In this document: one piece after another, positions 36,901-45,379 of the stretch
Layout: each line of letters begins with the position of its first letter
Numbering within the stretch: position 1 is the first letter of the stretch
Assembly: GCF_900184995.1 (NCBI RefSeq)
Contig: NZ_LT860099.1
Span: forward strand, 770,269-834,268
Source: Konateibacter massiliensis
GTDB lineage: Bacteria > Bacillota > Clostridia > Lachnospirales > Lachnospiraceae
Length of the DNA: 64,000 nucleotides
Reading direction: 5' to 3'
The notes under the pieces: generated by a model
Database searches by the model: none
The model's input: only the letters and a program-made list of their open reading frames with translations
Told to the model about the DNA's origin: nothing
Position numbers and translations under genes: made by a program

Positions 36901-37255
36901 AAAAAAACATTATGGAAAAGACAAGCGTGTTATCCTATCGGAGGTCGGTTTTACCTCCAACAGCGGAAAAAAGGTTCAAGCCGCTGCTATCGCCTATGCC
37001 TATTATGTGGCCGAATTCAATCCGATGGTCGATGCCATTATGATGCGCAGTCTGCATGACGCACAGGTTGAAGTTGACCAAGGATTAAGCTTTGGTATCA
37101 CAGGAAAGCCCGCATATAATGTCTATAAATATATGGACACGCCAAAATCCGAGAGCTACACAAAATCTTACTTGAAGGTAATTGGTGCAAAATCATGGAA
37201 ATCCATTGTTCCAAACTATAAGGCAAGTAAATTCAAAAAAATGCCAAGCAGATAG
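33908..37255 (+). CDS. Secreted multidomain protein with glycoside-hydrolase-like DUF5722 domain
   Basis: 1115 residues. Signal peptide (residues 1-36, KKIFKRFISFATCFLITAES), Thr/Ser/Asp-rich linker, LRR-like segments (about 110-215, IDVSNMGIVSLEGLSY; LEELDCSNNQLTTL), a second short one near 330-370, a Listeria-Bacteroides repeat (about 450-515, ends VTVYAKWT), a Fn3-like domain (520-620), and a C-terminal DUF5722 domain (about 730-1100). That domain has clan GH-A features: GWIVGNEVDN (Glu876, candidate acid/base) and VILSEVGF (Glu1012, candidate nucleophile). Possibly a carbohydrate-binding or -degrading surface protein; no LPXTG seen. SD GAGGAGGAG overlaps an earlier ATG five codons upstream, so I chose ATG 33908. 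Confidence 0.8.
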   Translation: MRNHKKKIFKRFISFATCFLITAESLAGYGSITANAVSVTDSSVVSTEIGAASDNNLEADTTSISDTNSDTHTDTSSLGSENTAAATQTDNEVATGDTTASIDEEVTERVSLNTSNFPDEYFLSYICENFDQNDDNTLSKKEIDSVTKIDVSNMGIVSLEGLSYFIALEELDCSNNQLTTLELGTLTKLVSLDCSFNRLIGLDLTKNSALTALSCLQNARDIQIDENSSFYLTDLKGFSISDTTDWTCEYTVEDTLFTFSDDLSSNIVSYSVNTVSRELTEEPVIFTLVLYTEDFTEVAVDEATFPDSAFRDMLLSSYDIDKDKKLSSEEGNAITNMDISSYGIKDLTGITHFTNLVYLNYSISQSEELDFGILSDSVLLYCDKKPVLTEDVAAADESASPEATESADTEQAPDTAGAEDTLPSSGDATPIFDANGAKVNKVTYDIIYKLNGGTNSVDAPETFIGGETVTLPIPSKKGFQFDCWYLDSNYATPITIISTNTASDVTVYAKWTQLSVSSTTKITSAKAAGKGKMSVSYQVMDGVKGYEILCSTSKNFKDNIRTMTSSKTSLTIKNLIKNKTYYVKVRGYLVDSSGEKVYGAYSLVKKVKIKSGVSETTATASSAKISSTKITDKENVTIKAKTSKIVKSKDTYYYLFALPSTQTTLKKLKPIAKAEKSTSFSFTAPLDKNGNNSILQSKFVIAVKQKSGYKIISSAQYISNPEGAADYTYAFPTAPTKKGLQGYESNLGINHTVINIEINDLIATKNEYNSSSTEQFSYKGKTYYFRRDAAAMYANTAKSFANDGATVYAILLLGWSSKTNLITPAARTEGYAYYAWNMKEQKVKEQLEATMAYFADYCYSLKTSSPVIAGWIVGNEVDNFDTWNYAGTSNFDSYAKTYADTFRLVYNATKSVYSNARVYISLDHMWAMSNEGSYGSKAFLEKFNSILKSEGNIDWDIAYHPYPVPLTDANFWNNDYLSNNENSPIVNMKNLSVLTNYVKKHYGKDKRVILSEVGFTSNSGKKVQAAAIAYAYYVAEFNPMVDAIMMRSLHDAQVEVDQGLSFGITGKPAYNVYKYMDTPKSESYTKSYLKVIGAKSWKSIVPNYKASKFKKMPSR

Positions 37256-37268
37256 TATTGTGAATCAC

Positions 37269-37306
37269 AAGAGGCAGGTCATTTCAAGTGACTTGCCTCT
37301 TTTATA
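37269..37306. terminator. Terminator after the DUF5722 gene
   Basis: 13-bp stem AAGAGGCAGGTCA/TGACTTGCCTCTT with one G-T pair, followed by TTTATATATA on the plus strand. It also lies just past the recG stop on the minus strand. Confidence 0.8.
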
Positions 37307-37328
37307 TATATTATGCGGACTTGTCCGC

Positions 37329-39386
37329 CTACAAGCTCAGATTCTCAAGCCCGTAATTCAAATATTTTTCAAGCTTCTCCCTCAATCTCTCATGCTCAGG
37401 CAGCTCAAGCTTTTCATCCTCTTGCAGCAATAAGGCAGCTGCATCACTTGCATACTGTAATACGGACGCATCTGTAAACACATCTCCTATCTTAAACTCC
37501 AGCACACCGCTCTGCCGGATTCCGAATAAATCTCCGGGGCCTCGAAGCTTCAAGTCCTCGCTTGCAATAAAAAATCCGTCATTTGACTTATTTAATATTT
37601 CCAAACGGCTCTTTGACGCCTTGCTGTCTGAGCCATTTACGAGTATACAGTAGGACTGGTGCTTTCCACGCCCCACTCGACCTCGAAGCTGGTGAAGCTG
37701 TGCAAGACCGAAGCGCTCTGCATTTTCAATCATCATAACCGTGGCATTCGGCACATTCACACCTACCTCCACAACAGTTGTTGAGACGAGTACCTGAATG
37801 TCATTTGCGGCAAACCGCTCCATAATGTCATTCTTTTCCTTCGCCTTCATCTTTCCATGCAGATATTCCACTTTGATCGTATGCGGAAGATTATTTTTGA
37901 GCAGTTCCGTGTATTCTATGACATTTTCTGCCTCTATATTTTCACTCTCCTCCACCATCGGACATATGATGTAAGCCTGTCTTTTGCTCTCCACCTCTTT
38001 TTGAATAAACTTGTAAGCGGTAGGACGATAACTACTGTTTACCACACAGTTTTTAATGACCTGTCTCTCCGCCGGCAGCTCATCAATCACGGAAATATCC
38101 AAATCTCCATATAAAATAATTGCCAGCGTTCTGGGAATCGGAGTGGCACTCATGACAAGGACATGCGGATCATTTCCCTTATTGGACAGAGTTTCCCTCT
38201 GCCTCACACCGAAGCGGTGCTGCTCATCCGTGATGACAAGTGCAAGATTACAGTAATTTACCTTGTCCTGAATCAAAGCGTGAGTTCCCACTATTACGTT
38301 TGCCTCTCCCCGTTCGATTTCCTCATACACCAATCTTTTTTCTTTTGCTGTCATAGAGCCTGTCAAGAGAACCGCACGGTAAGGCAAGCCGTATTCCTCA
38401 AACAATCTCACAATCGAATCATACTGCTGCTTTGCAAGAACCTCCGTCGGTGCCATAAAAGCAGACTGATAACCGCTGCCCGCTGCCATAAGAATTCCAA
38501 GTATGGCAACAATCGTCTTTCCTGAACCAACATCACCTTGAACAAGCCGGCTCATTACCGTCTCCCCAAGCATGTCCGCTTCTATCTCATGCCAGACCTT
38601 TATCTGTGCCTTGGTAAGCTGATAAGGAAGCTTTTTAATCAGCTCCTCTGCCTCAACCGATTTTTTTAAAGAAAATTCATTGCTTGCCTTCTCCTTCTTC
38701 TCCTTTAGCTGCCGAAGCGCCATGATAAAAAGGAAAAATTCATCAAATACGAGTCTCGCTCTCGCTTTTACCAAGTCATCCATATTTTTCGGAAAGTGGA
38801 TGTTTTCAATGGCAAAATTATATTCTGCAAGCGCATACTCTTTTCGTATGTCAGCCGGAAGATATTCCTGCACAATATCCTTTTGCTCCATTACCTGTCT
38901 TACTGCCTTTGTCACTGTGTTATTCGTAATTCCGGCTACAAGACTGTATTTAGGCTGCATGGACTCCACAATAGCACCATATTCCTCCAATTGGTAAATC
39001 TGAGGCTGCTCCATCGACAACCTTCCGTTTTTATTAATGATTCGCCCGCGCAAAATAAGCCTGTATCCAGGTCTCAATGTATTTCGCAAAAAGGGCATAT
39101 TGTACCAGGTGATATTCAGCATACCACTCTCATCCTGCACGATACCTGCCACAATCTGCAAATTTCTCACTCTCTTGATTTCCAGATTTTTTACAATCGT
39201 TCCTTTTACAGCCGCTACCTCATCATTTTTTAGCTGACTAATCAAAACAGGCTCCTTGTACACATCATAGTCCCTCGGATAATAGCCGATTAAGTCCTCC
39301 ACTGTGAAGACGCCCATTTTTTGAAATAAACTGCTTGTCTTTTCACCGACACCTTTTAAATCAATTACCAAAGAATCTTTATTCAT
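37329..39386 (-). CDS. recG: ATP-dependent DNA helicase RecG
   Basis: Branch-migrating helicase for stalled forks and recombination intermediates, 685 residues. An OB/wedge domain at about 1-200, then helicase motifs: Walker A GDVGSGKT, DEQHRFGVRQR (motif II/III), SATPIPRTLAI, and the late RGRVGRGKHQSYCIL with the C-terminal RecG motif. Normal length. It follows the FapA-like gene by 69 bp in a cluster conserved in Firmicutes (asp23-fakA-...-recG). Confidence 0.97.
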   Translation of the reverse strand: MNKDSLVIDLKGVGEKTSSLFQKMGVFTVEDLIGYYPRDYDVYKEPVLISQLKNDEVAAVKGTIVKNLEIKRVRNLQIVAGIVQDESGMLNITWYNMPFLRNTLRPGYRLILRGRIINKNGRLSMEQPQIYQLEEYGAIVESMQPKYSLVAGITNNTVTKAVRQVMEQKDIVQEYLPADIRKEYALAEYNFAIENIHFPKNMDDLVKARARLVFDEFFLFIMALRQLKEKKEKASNEFSLKKSVEAEELIKKLPYQLTKAQIKVWHEIEADMLGETVMSRLVQGDVGSGKTIVAILGILMAAGSGYQSAFMAPTEVLAKQQYDSIVRLFEEYGLPYRAVLLTGSMTAKEKRLVYEEIERGEANVIVGTHALIQDKVNYCNLALVITDEQHRFGVRQRETLSNKGNDPHVLVMSATPIPRTLAIILYGDLDISVIDELPAERQVIKNCVVNSSYRPTAYKFIQKEVESKRQAYIICPMVEESENIEAENVIEYTELLKNNLPHTIKVEYLHGKMKAKEKNDIMERFAANDIQVLVSTTVVEVGVNVPNATVMMIENAERFGLAQLHQLRGRVGRGKHQSYCILVNGSDSKASKSRLEILNKSNDGFFIASEDLKLRGPGDLFGIRQSGVLEFKIGDVFTDASVLQYASDAAALLLQEDEKLELPEHERLREKLEKYLNYGLENLSL

Positions 39387-39455
39387 CCTGACACAGCCCC
39401 ATTTTCCATAAACTTAACTACAAAGAGAGAACCCTCTTCGATTCTCTCTCATCAC

Positions 39456-40886
39456 TTACTTGTTTACATTCATTGACTTCTGTACGGCATTTTCTTCCCA
39501 TATATTCGAATAAATTCTAATTTCGCTCTCTTTATTTAAGAATGTAATGTTCCGGTAAATATCATGAATAATACTGGAAACACCATTGATTCTCACATAT
39601 GTATTGGGAAAAACACGTCCTGCAACCACAATATTACCAGATACGGAGCGCTTTTTCTGGCTCATAAGCTCCTCTTTCATCCTGCACTGCTCATTGTATT
39701 TTGCCGTCTTTTCAATCTTTTCTTTTAGAACCTCGCTCCTGATATTCAAAAGAAGAGGGCTTGGCTTTGTCTTAATCTTCTCACAAATCCGATTCAGCTT
39801 CTGCTCAAGCTCAGAAATCTCCTCTTTCAGCTTATTAACACTGTCTTCTACCTGTTGATACTTATAGTAAAAGTCCGTTCCAACACCGATTTCCATCTGC
39901 GTCTGCAGATGAGCGGTATTTCCGACTACGGAGGCTGAAATTGCCTCTATCGCTCTCACATGACCGCCTATGATAGCACCTCTTTGCCCTGAAACAATCA
40001 CCTTTTTGTTCGCGTATATATCACAGTTTAAAATATAGTTCGAAAAAATATTTCCGTTGGACACTACCGTTGTATTCTCCAGAAACTTCGCCGATATATT
40101 TCCCTTCGCAAAAACATACCCGCTGCCGTCTCCCTGCATTCCGTTTCGCAGTAGAATATTCTTTCCGGCAAGCAACGTAGAGGATTCCACATGCCCGTTT
40201 ACAGTAATATTTCCCACCGTTTCAATTCTGGCTCCCGCAAACACATTGCCCTGAACAAGAACATCGCCGCAAAAACCAATCGGTTTGGCGTTGCTGTCCA
40301 AATCCCCTTCAACTACATATAATTGGGAGACCTTCAAAAGCGTTCCGTCAAAATCAATCTTTCCGTCAAAATCGGAGTAATAGCAGTTTTCCCCCTCCTT
40401 CACGGTAAATCCTTTGCCGCGAATCGGCTTTAATTCTTTAACAGGAGGAGGCTGTAAAACAGTACCTGATACACTGACACCTGTTGTCCCGGGAACGGCC
40501 GGATGGTATTCTACGAGCAGATCGTTTTCATGGCACAGTACCATTTCTCCCAGCACGTTATAATCTACGGTACCGTCCTCCAATATAATTGTACCGGTAA
40601 ACGGTTCCGTATTAAAATAATATTTGTAGTATCCGTTCGTTCCTTTCACTGCAGCCGTTCCTTTTGCAACGAGCACCCTCACATAGGCCTCTCGCTCATT
40701 CAGCATAACTGCAATTCTTGTCTTGTCAATGCCATATGTCACATTGTGATGATTCAACAGCTCCACTACATTATCGACGGTATACTCTGATATATCCTCT
40801 GTAAACTCTAAATAAGCTTCCACCTTATCACTTGAAATAATAACCCTCGCCGCCTTCTCAAGCGCCCTCAGTTCTTCCTTCAGCAT
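39456..40886 (-). CDS. FapA family protein (DUF342)
   Basis: 476 residues of the DUF342/FapA family. The middle is a beta-helix of repeated short turns (GFCGDVLVQGNVFAGARIETVGNITVNGHVES), then a coiled coil (VEDSVNKLKEEISELEQKLNRI). Family members occur in flagellar and polar-localisation contexts in some bacteria; the biochemical role is unknown. Start ATG with SD GAGGGAGTGT; a GTG four codons upstream lacks one. 53 bp after the FakA-like gene. Confidence 0.88.
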   Translation of the reverse strand: MLKEELRALEKAARVIISSDKVEAYLEFTEDISEYTVDNVVELLNHHNVTYGIDKTRIAVMLNEREAYVRVLVAKGTAAVKGTNGYYKYYFNTEPFTGTIILEDGTVDYNVLGEMVLCHENDLLVEYHPAVPGTTGVSVSGTVLQPPPVKELKPIRGKGFTVKEGENCYYSDFDGKIDFDGTLLKVSQLYVVEGDLDSNAKPIGFCGDVLVQGNVFAGARIETVGNITVNGHVESSTLLAGKNILLRNGMQGDGSGYVFAKGNISAKFLENTTVVSNGNIFSNYILNCDIYANKKVIVSGQRGAIIGGHVRAIEAISASVVGNTAHLQTQMEIGVGTDFYYKYQQVEDSVNKLKEEISELEQKLNRICEKIKTKPSPLLLNIRSEVLKEKIEKTAKYNEQCRMKEELMSQKKRSVSGNIVVAGRVFPNTYVRINGVSSIIHDIYRNITFLNKESEIRIYSNIWEENAVQKSMNVNK

Positions 40887-40939
40887 ACACTCCCTCACAG
40901 AATATAACTTCTGTTCTCCCCTTTACGAATTAATATCTG

Positions 40940-42607
40940 CTATTCAACTGAAACAATATAATAATAAATCGGCTGTCCTCCAAAGTGAACCTCAATGTCA
41001 CAATCGGAATATTCCTTTGCAATCTTATCGGCAAGCTCCTGTGCCGCATCTTCCTCAATTTCCTGTCCATAATAAATACTGATTAATTCTGTTTCCTCAT
41101 CAATCAACTCTTTTATCATGTCCCTTGTAACCTTATCAACCGCATTTCCCACTGTAAGAATAGAGTGGTCGCCGATACCCATAATATCGTTTTCTTTTAT
41201 CTCTTTTCCGTCTATATTTGTGTCTCTGACTGCGTAGGTTACCTGTCCGGTCTTTACTCGCTCAATTTCTTCCTGAATATTCTTCTCATTATCCTCCGGA
41301 GATTTATCCGGCACATAATTGATGACTGCCGTAATTCCCTGCGGAACAGTCTTTGTCGGGATCACAAATATGTTCTTATCCTCCACAAGTGCCTTTGCCT
41401 GGTTTGCTGCCAGAATGATATTTTTATTATTCGGAAGGATAAATATATTATCTGCATTTACTTTTTCAATTGCGTTTAACATATCTTCCGTGCTTGGATT
41501 CATCGTTTGTCCGCCTTCAATCAGGTAGTCCACTCCGAGCTCCTTAAATATTTCATTGATTCCTTCGCCGATTGACACCGCAATAAAACCAACGTCTTTT
41601 CTCGGCTCTTCCTTCTTAGCTGTCTCAGCCTGAATCTGTGCCATTTTTTCAGCGTCTTTGATTAATCTCTCATGATGTTCCTCACGCATGTTGTCAATCT
41701 TCATGCTGGTGAGTGAACCATACGTCAAACCTCTCTGAATTGCAAGTCCCGGGTCGTTCGTATGTACATGAACCTTTACAATGTCATCATCAGAAACAAC
41801 AACTAAAGAATCACCAATAGAGCCTAAATATTCCTTGAATTCATGCTCTGTTTCCATCGTATATTCTTTTTCCAGCATAACGATAAACTCAGTGCAATAC
41901 CCAAATTTGATATCTGTAGGCTCTGCGCTTCCTACAGCTCCCTTATTAATAGAAAAGCTGTTTGAACCTGTGATGGACAAATCCAACTCCTTGCCAAGAA
42001 ATGCGTCAAATCCGCCTTTCACCACCTGCATAAGTCCCTGTCCGCCGGAATCAACTACGCCTGCCTGCTTTAAAACCGGAAGCATCTCCGGTGTCTGACT
42101 CAATACATAGTCACCATATTCAATAACCTGTCTGATAAATTCTTCTAACTCATCAACCTCGTCAACAATCTCGGAACACTTATCTGCCATTCCTTTGGCA
42201 ACGGTTAAAATTGTTCCTTCCTTCGGTTTCATAACTGCCTTATATGCTGTCTCAACTGCCTTTTGAAAGGCATTTGTTATAATAAACTTATCAATCTCTT
42301 CGTAATTCTTAATAACCTTAGTAAAGCCTCTGAAAAGCTGTGAAAGAATAACGCCCGAATTACCTCTGGCACCTCTTAATGAGCCTGATGAAATTGCCTT
42401 TGCCAAGTCTGCCATAGACGGATTGGATAGAGCACTTACCTCTCTTGCTGCTGCCATAATTGTCAATGACATATTTGTTCCCGTATCCCCATCCGGTACC
42501 GGAAACACATTTAGCTCATTAATCCATTCCTTCTTAGCCTCAATATTTTTTGCGCCTGCCAAAAACATCTTTGATAGCATTTCGGCATCTATTCTGTTAA
42601 CTGTCAC
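40940..42607 (-). CDS. DAK2 domain fatty acid kinase-like protein (FakA/YloV)
   Basis: 555 residues. The N-terminal DAK2 domain has the nucleotide/metal motif NVFPVPDGDTGTNMSLT and GARGNSGVILSQLFRG (residues 30-110); the rest matches FakA, including GYCTEFIVMLE and a C-terminal DegV-contacting domain. FakA phosphorylates fatty acids presented by a FakB/DegV protein, feeding PlsX. No degV is adjacent. 18 bp after the Asp23 gene, the conserved yloU-yloV pair. Confidence 0.93.
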   Translation of the reverse strand: MTVNRIDAEMLSKMFLAGAKNIEAKKEWINELNVFPVPDGDTGTNMSLTIMAAAREVSALSNPSMADLAKAISSGSLRGARGNSGVILSQLFRGFTKVIKNYEEIDKFIITNAFQKAVETAYKAVMKPKEGTILTVAKGMADKCSEIVDEVDELEEFIRQVIEYGDYVLSQTPEMLPVLKQAGVVDSGGQGLMQVVKGGFDAFLGKELDLSITGSNSFSINKGAVGSAEPTDIKFGYCTEFIVMLEKEYTMETEHEFKEYLGSIGDSLVVVSDDDIVKVHVHTNDPGLAIQRGLTYGSLTSMKIDNMREEHHERLIKDAEKMAQIQAETAKKEEPRKDVGFIAVSIGEGINEIFKELGVDYLIEGGQTMNPSTEDMLNAIEKVNADNIFILPNNKNIILAANQAKALVEDKNIFVIPTKTVPQGITAVINYVPDKSPEDNEKNIQEEIERVKTGQVTYAVRDTNIDGKEIKENDIMGIGDHSILTVGNAVDKVTRDMIKELIDEETELISIYYGQEIEEDAAQELADKIAKEYSDCDIEVHFGGQPIYYYIVSVE

Positions 42608-42625
42608 AATATGTTCCTCCTTAAA

Positions 42626-42982
42626 TTAATCTATAACGCGAACGCCTTCTACAAAGATGTTAATCTTCTCAACTTCCATTCCGGTAAATTCCTCAACTTT
42701 GTATTTTACGTTACTAATAAGATTATCTGCTACTGTTGAAATGCTTACGCCATATGAAACAATAACATGAAAATTTAAAATCAATTTGTTCTCAATAACA
42801 TCTACTGTAATGCCATGCGTCAGACTGTCCCTTTTTAGTAGCTTTACCAAGCCATCCTTCACATTTACTGCCGCCATACCTACGATCCCGAAGCATTCTA
42901 CTGCCGTAGACCCTGCATAGTTTGCAATCACCTCTGTATCTATAAGCACCTCGCCATAGCTATTACTCATACGTCCTTTCAT
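42626..42982 (-). CDS. Asp23/Gls24 family envelope stress protein (YloU)
   Basis: 118 residues of the Asp23 family (SYGEVLIDTEVIANYAGSTAVECFGIVGMA; GVSISTVADNLISNVKYKVEEFTG). Members form membrane-proximal filaments in staphylococci; the role in Clostridia is unclear. ATG at 42980-42982 with GGAGGTAGTAAG upstream; the frame continues nine codons further. A TATAAT at about 43069-43074 could be its -10. Divergent from rpmB, as in Bacillus. Confidence 0.92.
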   Translation of the reverse strand: MKGRMSNSYGEVLIDTEVIANYAGSTAVECFGIVGMAAVNVKDGLVKLLKRDSLTHGITVDVIENKLILNFHVIVSYGVSISTVADNLISNVKYKVEEFTGMEVEKINIFVEGVRVID

Positions 42983-43126
42983 TCTTACTACCTCCACTTT
43001 TATTTTCAATTTAATTCTACATTTTACTTTTCTATAATCATGCGATTAAAAATAGCATGGGATAATATGTATTATAACCTCTTTTCTATAAAAATGAAAT
43101 ATGTTTTTAACTTTTTTATTTTTTCC

Positions 43127-43155
43127 TTGCATTGTCCTTCCATATCTGATAGAAT
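43127..43155 (+). promoter_or_regulatory. Promoter of rpmB
   Basis: TTGCAT (43127-43132), 17-bp spacer, TAGAAT (43150-43155); start codon 35 bp downstream. Confidence 0.55.
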
Positions 43156-43190
43156 AGTTTTGTTATGATTTCGTGTAAGGAGGTGCTGAT

Positions 43191-43379
43191 ATGGCAAAGT
43201 GTTCAGTTTGTGGAAAAGGTGCTCACTTCGGAAACAATGTGAGTCATTCTAATAGAAAGACAAGTAAAATGTGGAAATCTAACGTGAAATCCGTTAGAGT
43301 TAATTTAAGCAACGGTGGTGCAAAAAAAATGTATGTTTGTACTTCTTGTTTAAAGTCAGGCTTAGTAGAGCGTGCTTAA
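43191..43379 (+). CDS. rpmB: 50S ribosomal protein L28
   Basis: 62-residue L28 (CSVCGKGAHFGNNVSHSNRK and RVNLSNGG). It has two CxxC pairs (CSVC and CTSC), so this is the zinc-binding C+ type. Excellent SD (TAAGGAGGTGCTGAT). Monocistronic, bounded by the terminator at 43405. Confidence 0.97.
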   Translation: MAKCSVCGKGAHFGNNVSHSNRKTSKMWKSNVKSVRVNLSNGGAKKMYVCTSCLKSGLVERA

Positions 43380-43404
43380 TTTTTTATTTTCTAAGCTGTC
43401 CATC

Positions 43405-43458
43405 AAAAAGGCACATATAAAAAGATTTGTTTAAACCTTTTTATATGTGCCTTTTTTT
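43405..43458 (+). terminator. Terminator of rpmB
   Basis: A perfect 20-bp stem (43405-43424 with 43437-43456) ending in T7; loop 12 nt. Also able to act for the minus-strand small gene that ends at 43472. Confidence 0.9.
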
Positions 43459-43471
43459 ATCTTAAATTTTT

Positions 43472-43609
43472 TCAACAGCAAAATAGGTTATATCCCAACA
43501 CTAAAAATCCAAAAACAAGTATCCACCCTAATAAGTCGCTTTGGAGTAATAGCATCAAGAACATTCCAAATGCCATCCAAAATAGAATAAAGCCGATTAA
43601 TCTTTTCAT
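43472..43609 (-). CDS. 45-residue hydrophobic membrane protein (unlisted small gene)
   Basis: An open frame of 45 codons starting MKRLIGFILFW and ending GYNLFCC, almost entirely hydrophobic with two likely transmembrane stretches broken by LLQSDLLG. It fills the gap between the rpmB terminator and coaBC. The upstream GGATGGAGTA is a close-spaced SD. The stop is 13 bp from a hairpin that ends in A/T runs. No homologue recognised; the coding call rests on frame, composition and placement. Confidence 0.5.
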   Translation of the reverse strand: MKRLIGFILFWMAFGMFLMLLLQSDLLGWILVFGFLVLGYNLFCC

Positions 43610-43638
43610 TACTCCATCCCAGAATCTTGCTTACCCTA

Positions 43639-44853
43639 TTATATGCAGAATTGCTTCATACCATTATAGTTTTTTAAAATTTCATCTACAATATTTTGAG
43701 CTGCTTCCTCTTTTGTCATAATCGGAAGACTCTTACTCTCCTGCTTGGTAATCACCGTCACAATATTGGTGTCCGTGCCAAAACCTGCTCCCGCTTCCTT
43801 TAAGTTATTTGCCACAATCATATCAATGTTCTTTTTTTGAAGCTTTATCTTGGAATTTTCCAGCATATTCTCTGTTTCCATTGAAAACCCGCAAATGAAT
43901 TGATTATCGCTGCGGTTTTCTCCCAAAAATTTCAGGATATCCGTTGTCCTTGTCACATCAATCTGCATATCGCCATCGGATTTTTTTATCTTATTGTCAC
44001 TTGTGTAAACCGGTGTGTAGTCTGCTACCGCTGCACACTTCACAATGACATCCATCTCTTTGTAACGCTCTTTCACCGCCTCGAACATATCCTTGGCACT
44101 CTCTACCTCTATTGTTTCTACAAACAGCGGAGTGTCAATGTGCGTCCTTCCTGTGACAAGCAAGACCTCTGCACCTCTGAGCATACAGTTTTTTGCGATA
44201 GCATAGCCCATTTTACCACTGGAGTGGTTGGTGATAAAGCGCACCGGATCGATGCTCTCCTGCGTCGGACCTGCTGTGACAAGAACCTTCTTTCCAAGCA
44301 TGTCCTTGCTGCAGGCGATTTCCTTTAAAATATATTCAAGAAGCGTTTCCGGACTTGGCATTTTTCCCGCTCCTGTATCACCACATGCCAAATATCCGCT
44401 GTCTGCCTGAATCACTTCAAAGCCATAGCGCTCCAGCTTTTCCATGTTGTCCATGACAATCGGATTTGTATACATATTAGTGTTCATAGCAGGAGCTACG
44501 ATTATCTTGCACTTACATGCGAGTGCCGTAGTCGTCAGCATATCATCTGCTATTCCGTTTGCCAGCTTCCCAATCACATTTGCACTTGCCGGGGCAATCA
44601 TACATATATCAGCTTTTTTTGCCAGTGAGACGTGCTCTACCTGATATTGAAAATTACGATCAAATGTATCAACCAAGCATTTATTTCCGGTTAAGGATTC
44701 AAAGGTAATCGGATTTATAAAATTAGTGGCATTTTTCGTCATAATGACGTTCACATCCGCGTGAAGCTTCGCAAGCGCACTTGCAAGACTTGCTATTTTA
44801 TATGCCGCAATGCTTCCAGTTACTCCTAATATAACGGTTTTGCCTTTTAGCAT
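43639..44853 (-). CDS. coaBC: Bifunctional phosphopantothenoylcysteine decarboxylase/phosphopantothenate-cysteine ligase
   Basis: CoA steps two and three. CoaC flavoprotein half (residues 1-185): GVTGSIAAYKIASLASAL, ADICMIAPASANVIGKLANGIADD and PAMNTNMY. CoaB half (from about 190): VTAGPTQESIDPVRFITNHSSGKMGYAIA. 404 residues, standard for the fusion. SD AAAGGAGATGATAG. 131 bp downstream of panD, in the pantothenate cluster. Confidence 0.97.
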   Translation of the reverse strand: MLKGKTVILGVTGSIAAYKIASLASALAKLHADVNVIMTKNATNFINPITFESLTGNKCLVDTFDRNFQYQVEHVSLAKKADICMIAPASANVIGKLANGIADDMLTTTALACKCKIIVAPAMNTNMYTNPIVMDNMEKLERYGFEVIQADSGYLACGDTGAGKMPSPETLLEYILKEIACSKDMLGKKVLVTAGPTQESIDPVRFITNHSSGKMGYAIAKNCMLRGAEVLLVTGRTHIDTPLFVETIEVESAKDMFEAVKERYKEMDVIVKCAAVADYTPVYTSDNKIKKSDGDMQIDVTRTTDILKFLGENRSDNQFICGFSMETENMLENSKIKLQKKNIDMIVANNLKEAGAGFGTDTNIVTVITKQESKSLPIMTKEEAAQNIVDEILKNYNGMKQFCI

Positions 44854-44895
44854 TCTATCATCTCCTTTTTTATTTCATAATTATACCATAAATAC

Positions 44896-44965
44896 TAAGC
44901 TCGTGAAATACCTCGCTAAGGATTTAGGTATATATCTTGCTAAGCTCGAAAACACCTCGCTAAGC
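44896..44965. repeat. Pair of direct repeats between panD and coaBC
   Basis: CTAAGCTCG-N6-ACCTCGCTAAG at 44896-44921 and CTAAGCTCG-N5-ACCTCGCTAAG at 44941-44965, 45 bp apart start to start. Each unit carries CTAAG at both ends. Could be binding sites in the coaBC upstream region or a degenerate tandem repeat. Confidence 0.5.
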
Positions 44966-44984
44966 GCGATTATAATATCATACT

Positions 44985-45377
44985 TTAAAGCATATCGGAA
45001 AGTTTTCCGTGTTTCTCATAATTCGTCTCTTGTACTATTTTGTTCTCCTCATCTACAAATAATACCTTAGGTTTATGCTCCTTTGCCTCAGCCGCGTCCA
45101 TCTGGGCGTAGCACATGATAATGACATGATCGCCCACCTGAACGCATCTTGCTGCCGCTCCGTTTAAGCAAATCATACCGCTGCCTCTCTCCCCTGCTAT
45201 GGTATAGGTTTCAAAGCGGTTTCCGTTCTCCACGTCTACAATCTGCACCTTCTCGTATTCGAGTATTCCTGCCTTCTCTAATAAATCTTCATCTATCGTG
45301 ATACTTCCCACATAGGACAGCTCTGCCTGTCTCACAACTGCCCTGTGTATCTTTGACTTTAACATGGTGATTGTCAC
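44985..45377 (-). CDS. panD: Aspartate 1-decarboxylase
   Basis: Makes beta-alanine for pantothenate. It is a pyruvoyl enzyme that cleaves itself between Gly24 and Ser25 (SYVGSITID). With the GTG start at 45375-45377 (SD GGAGGTG) the serine falls at 25, exactly as in E. coli PanD, which supports this start over the ATG four codons later. 130 residues. The panC stop lies inside its SD region. Confidence 0.96.
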   Translation of the reverse strand: MTITMLKSKIHRAVVRQAELSYVGSITIDEDLLEKAGILEYEKVQIVDVENGNRFETYTIAGERGSGMICLNGAAARCVQVGDHVIIMCYAQMDAAEAKEHKPKVLFVDEENKIVQETNYEKHGKLSDML

Positions 45378-45379
45378 AA

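Noticed and set aside
42626-43190. Promoter for the Asp23 gene
   Set aside because: A TATAAT near 43069 is present, but no acceptable -35 at 16-18 bp; left as a remark only.
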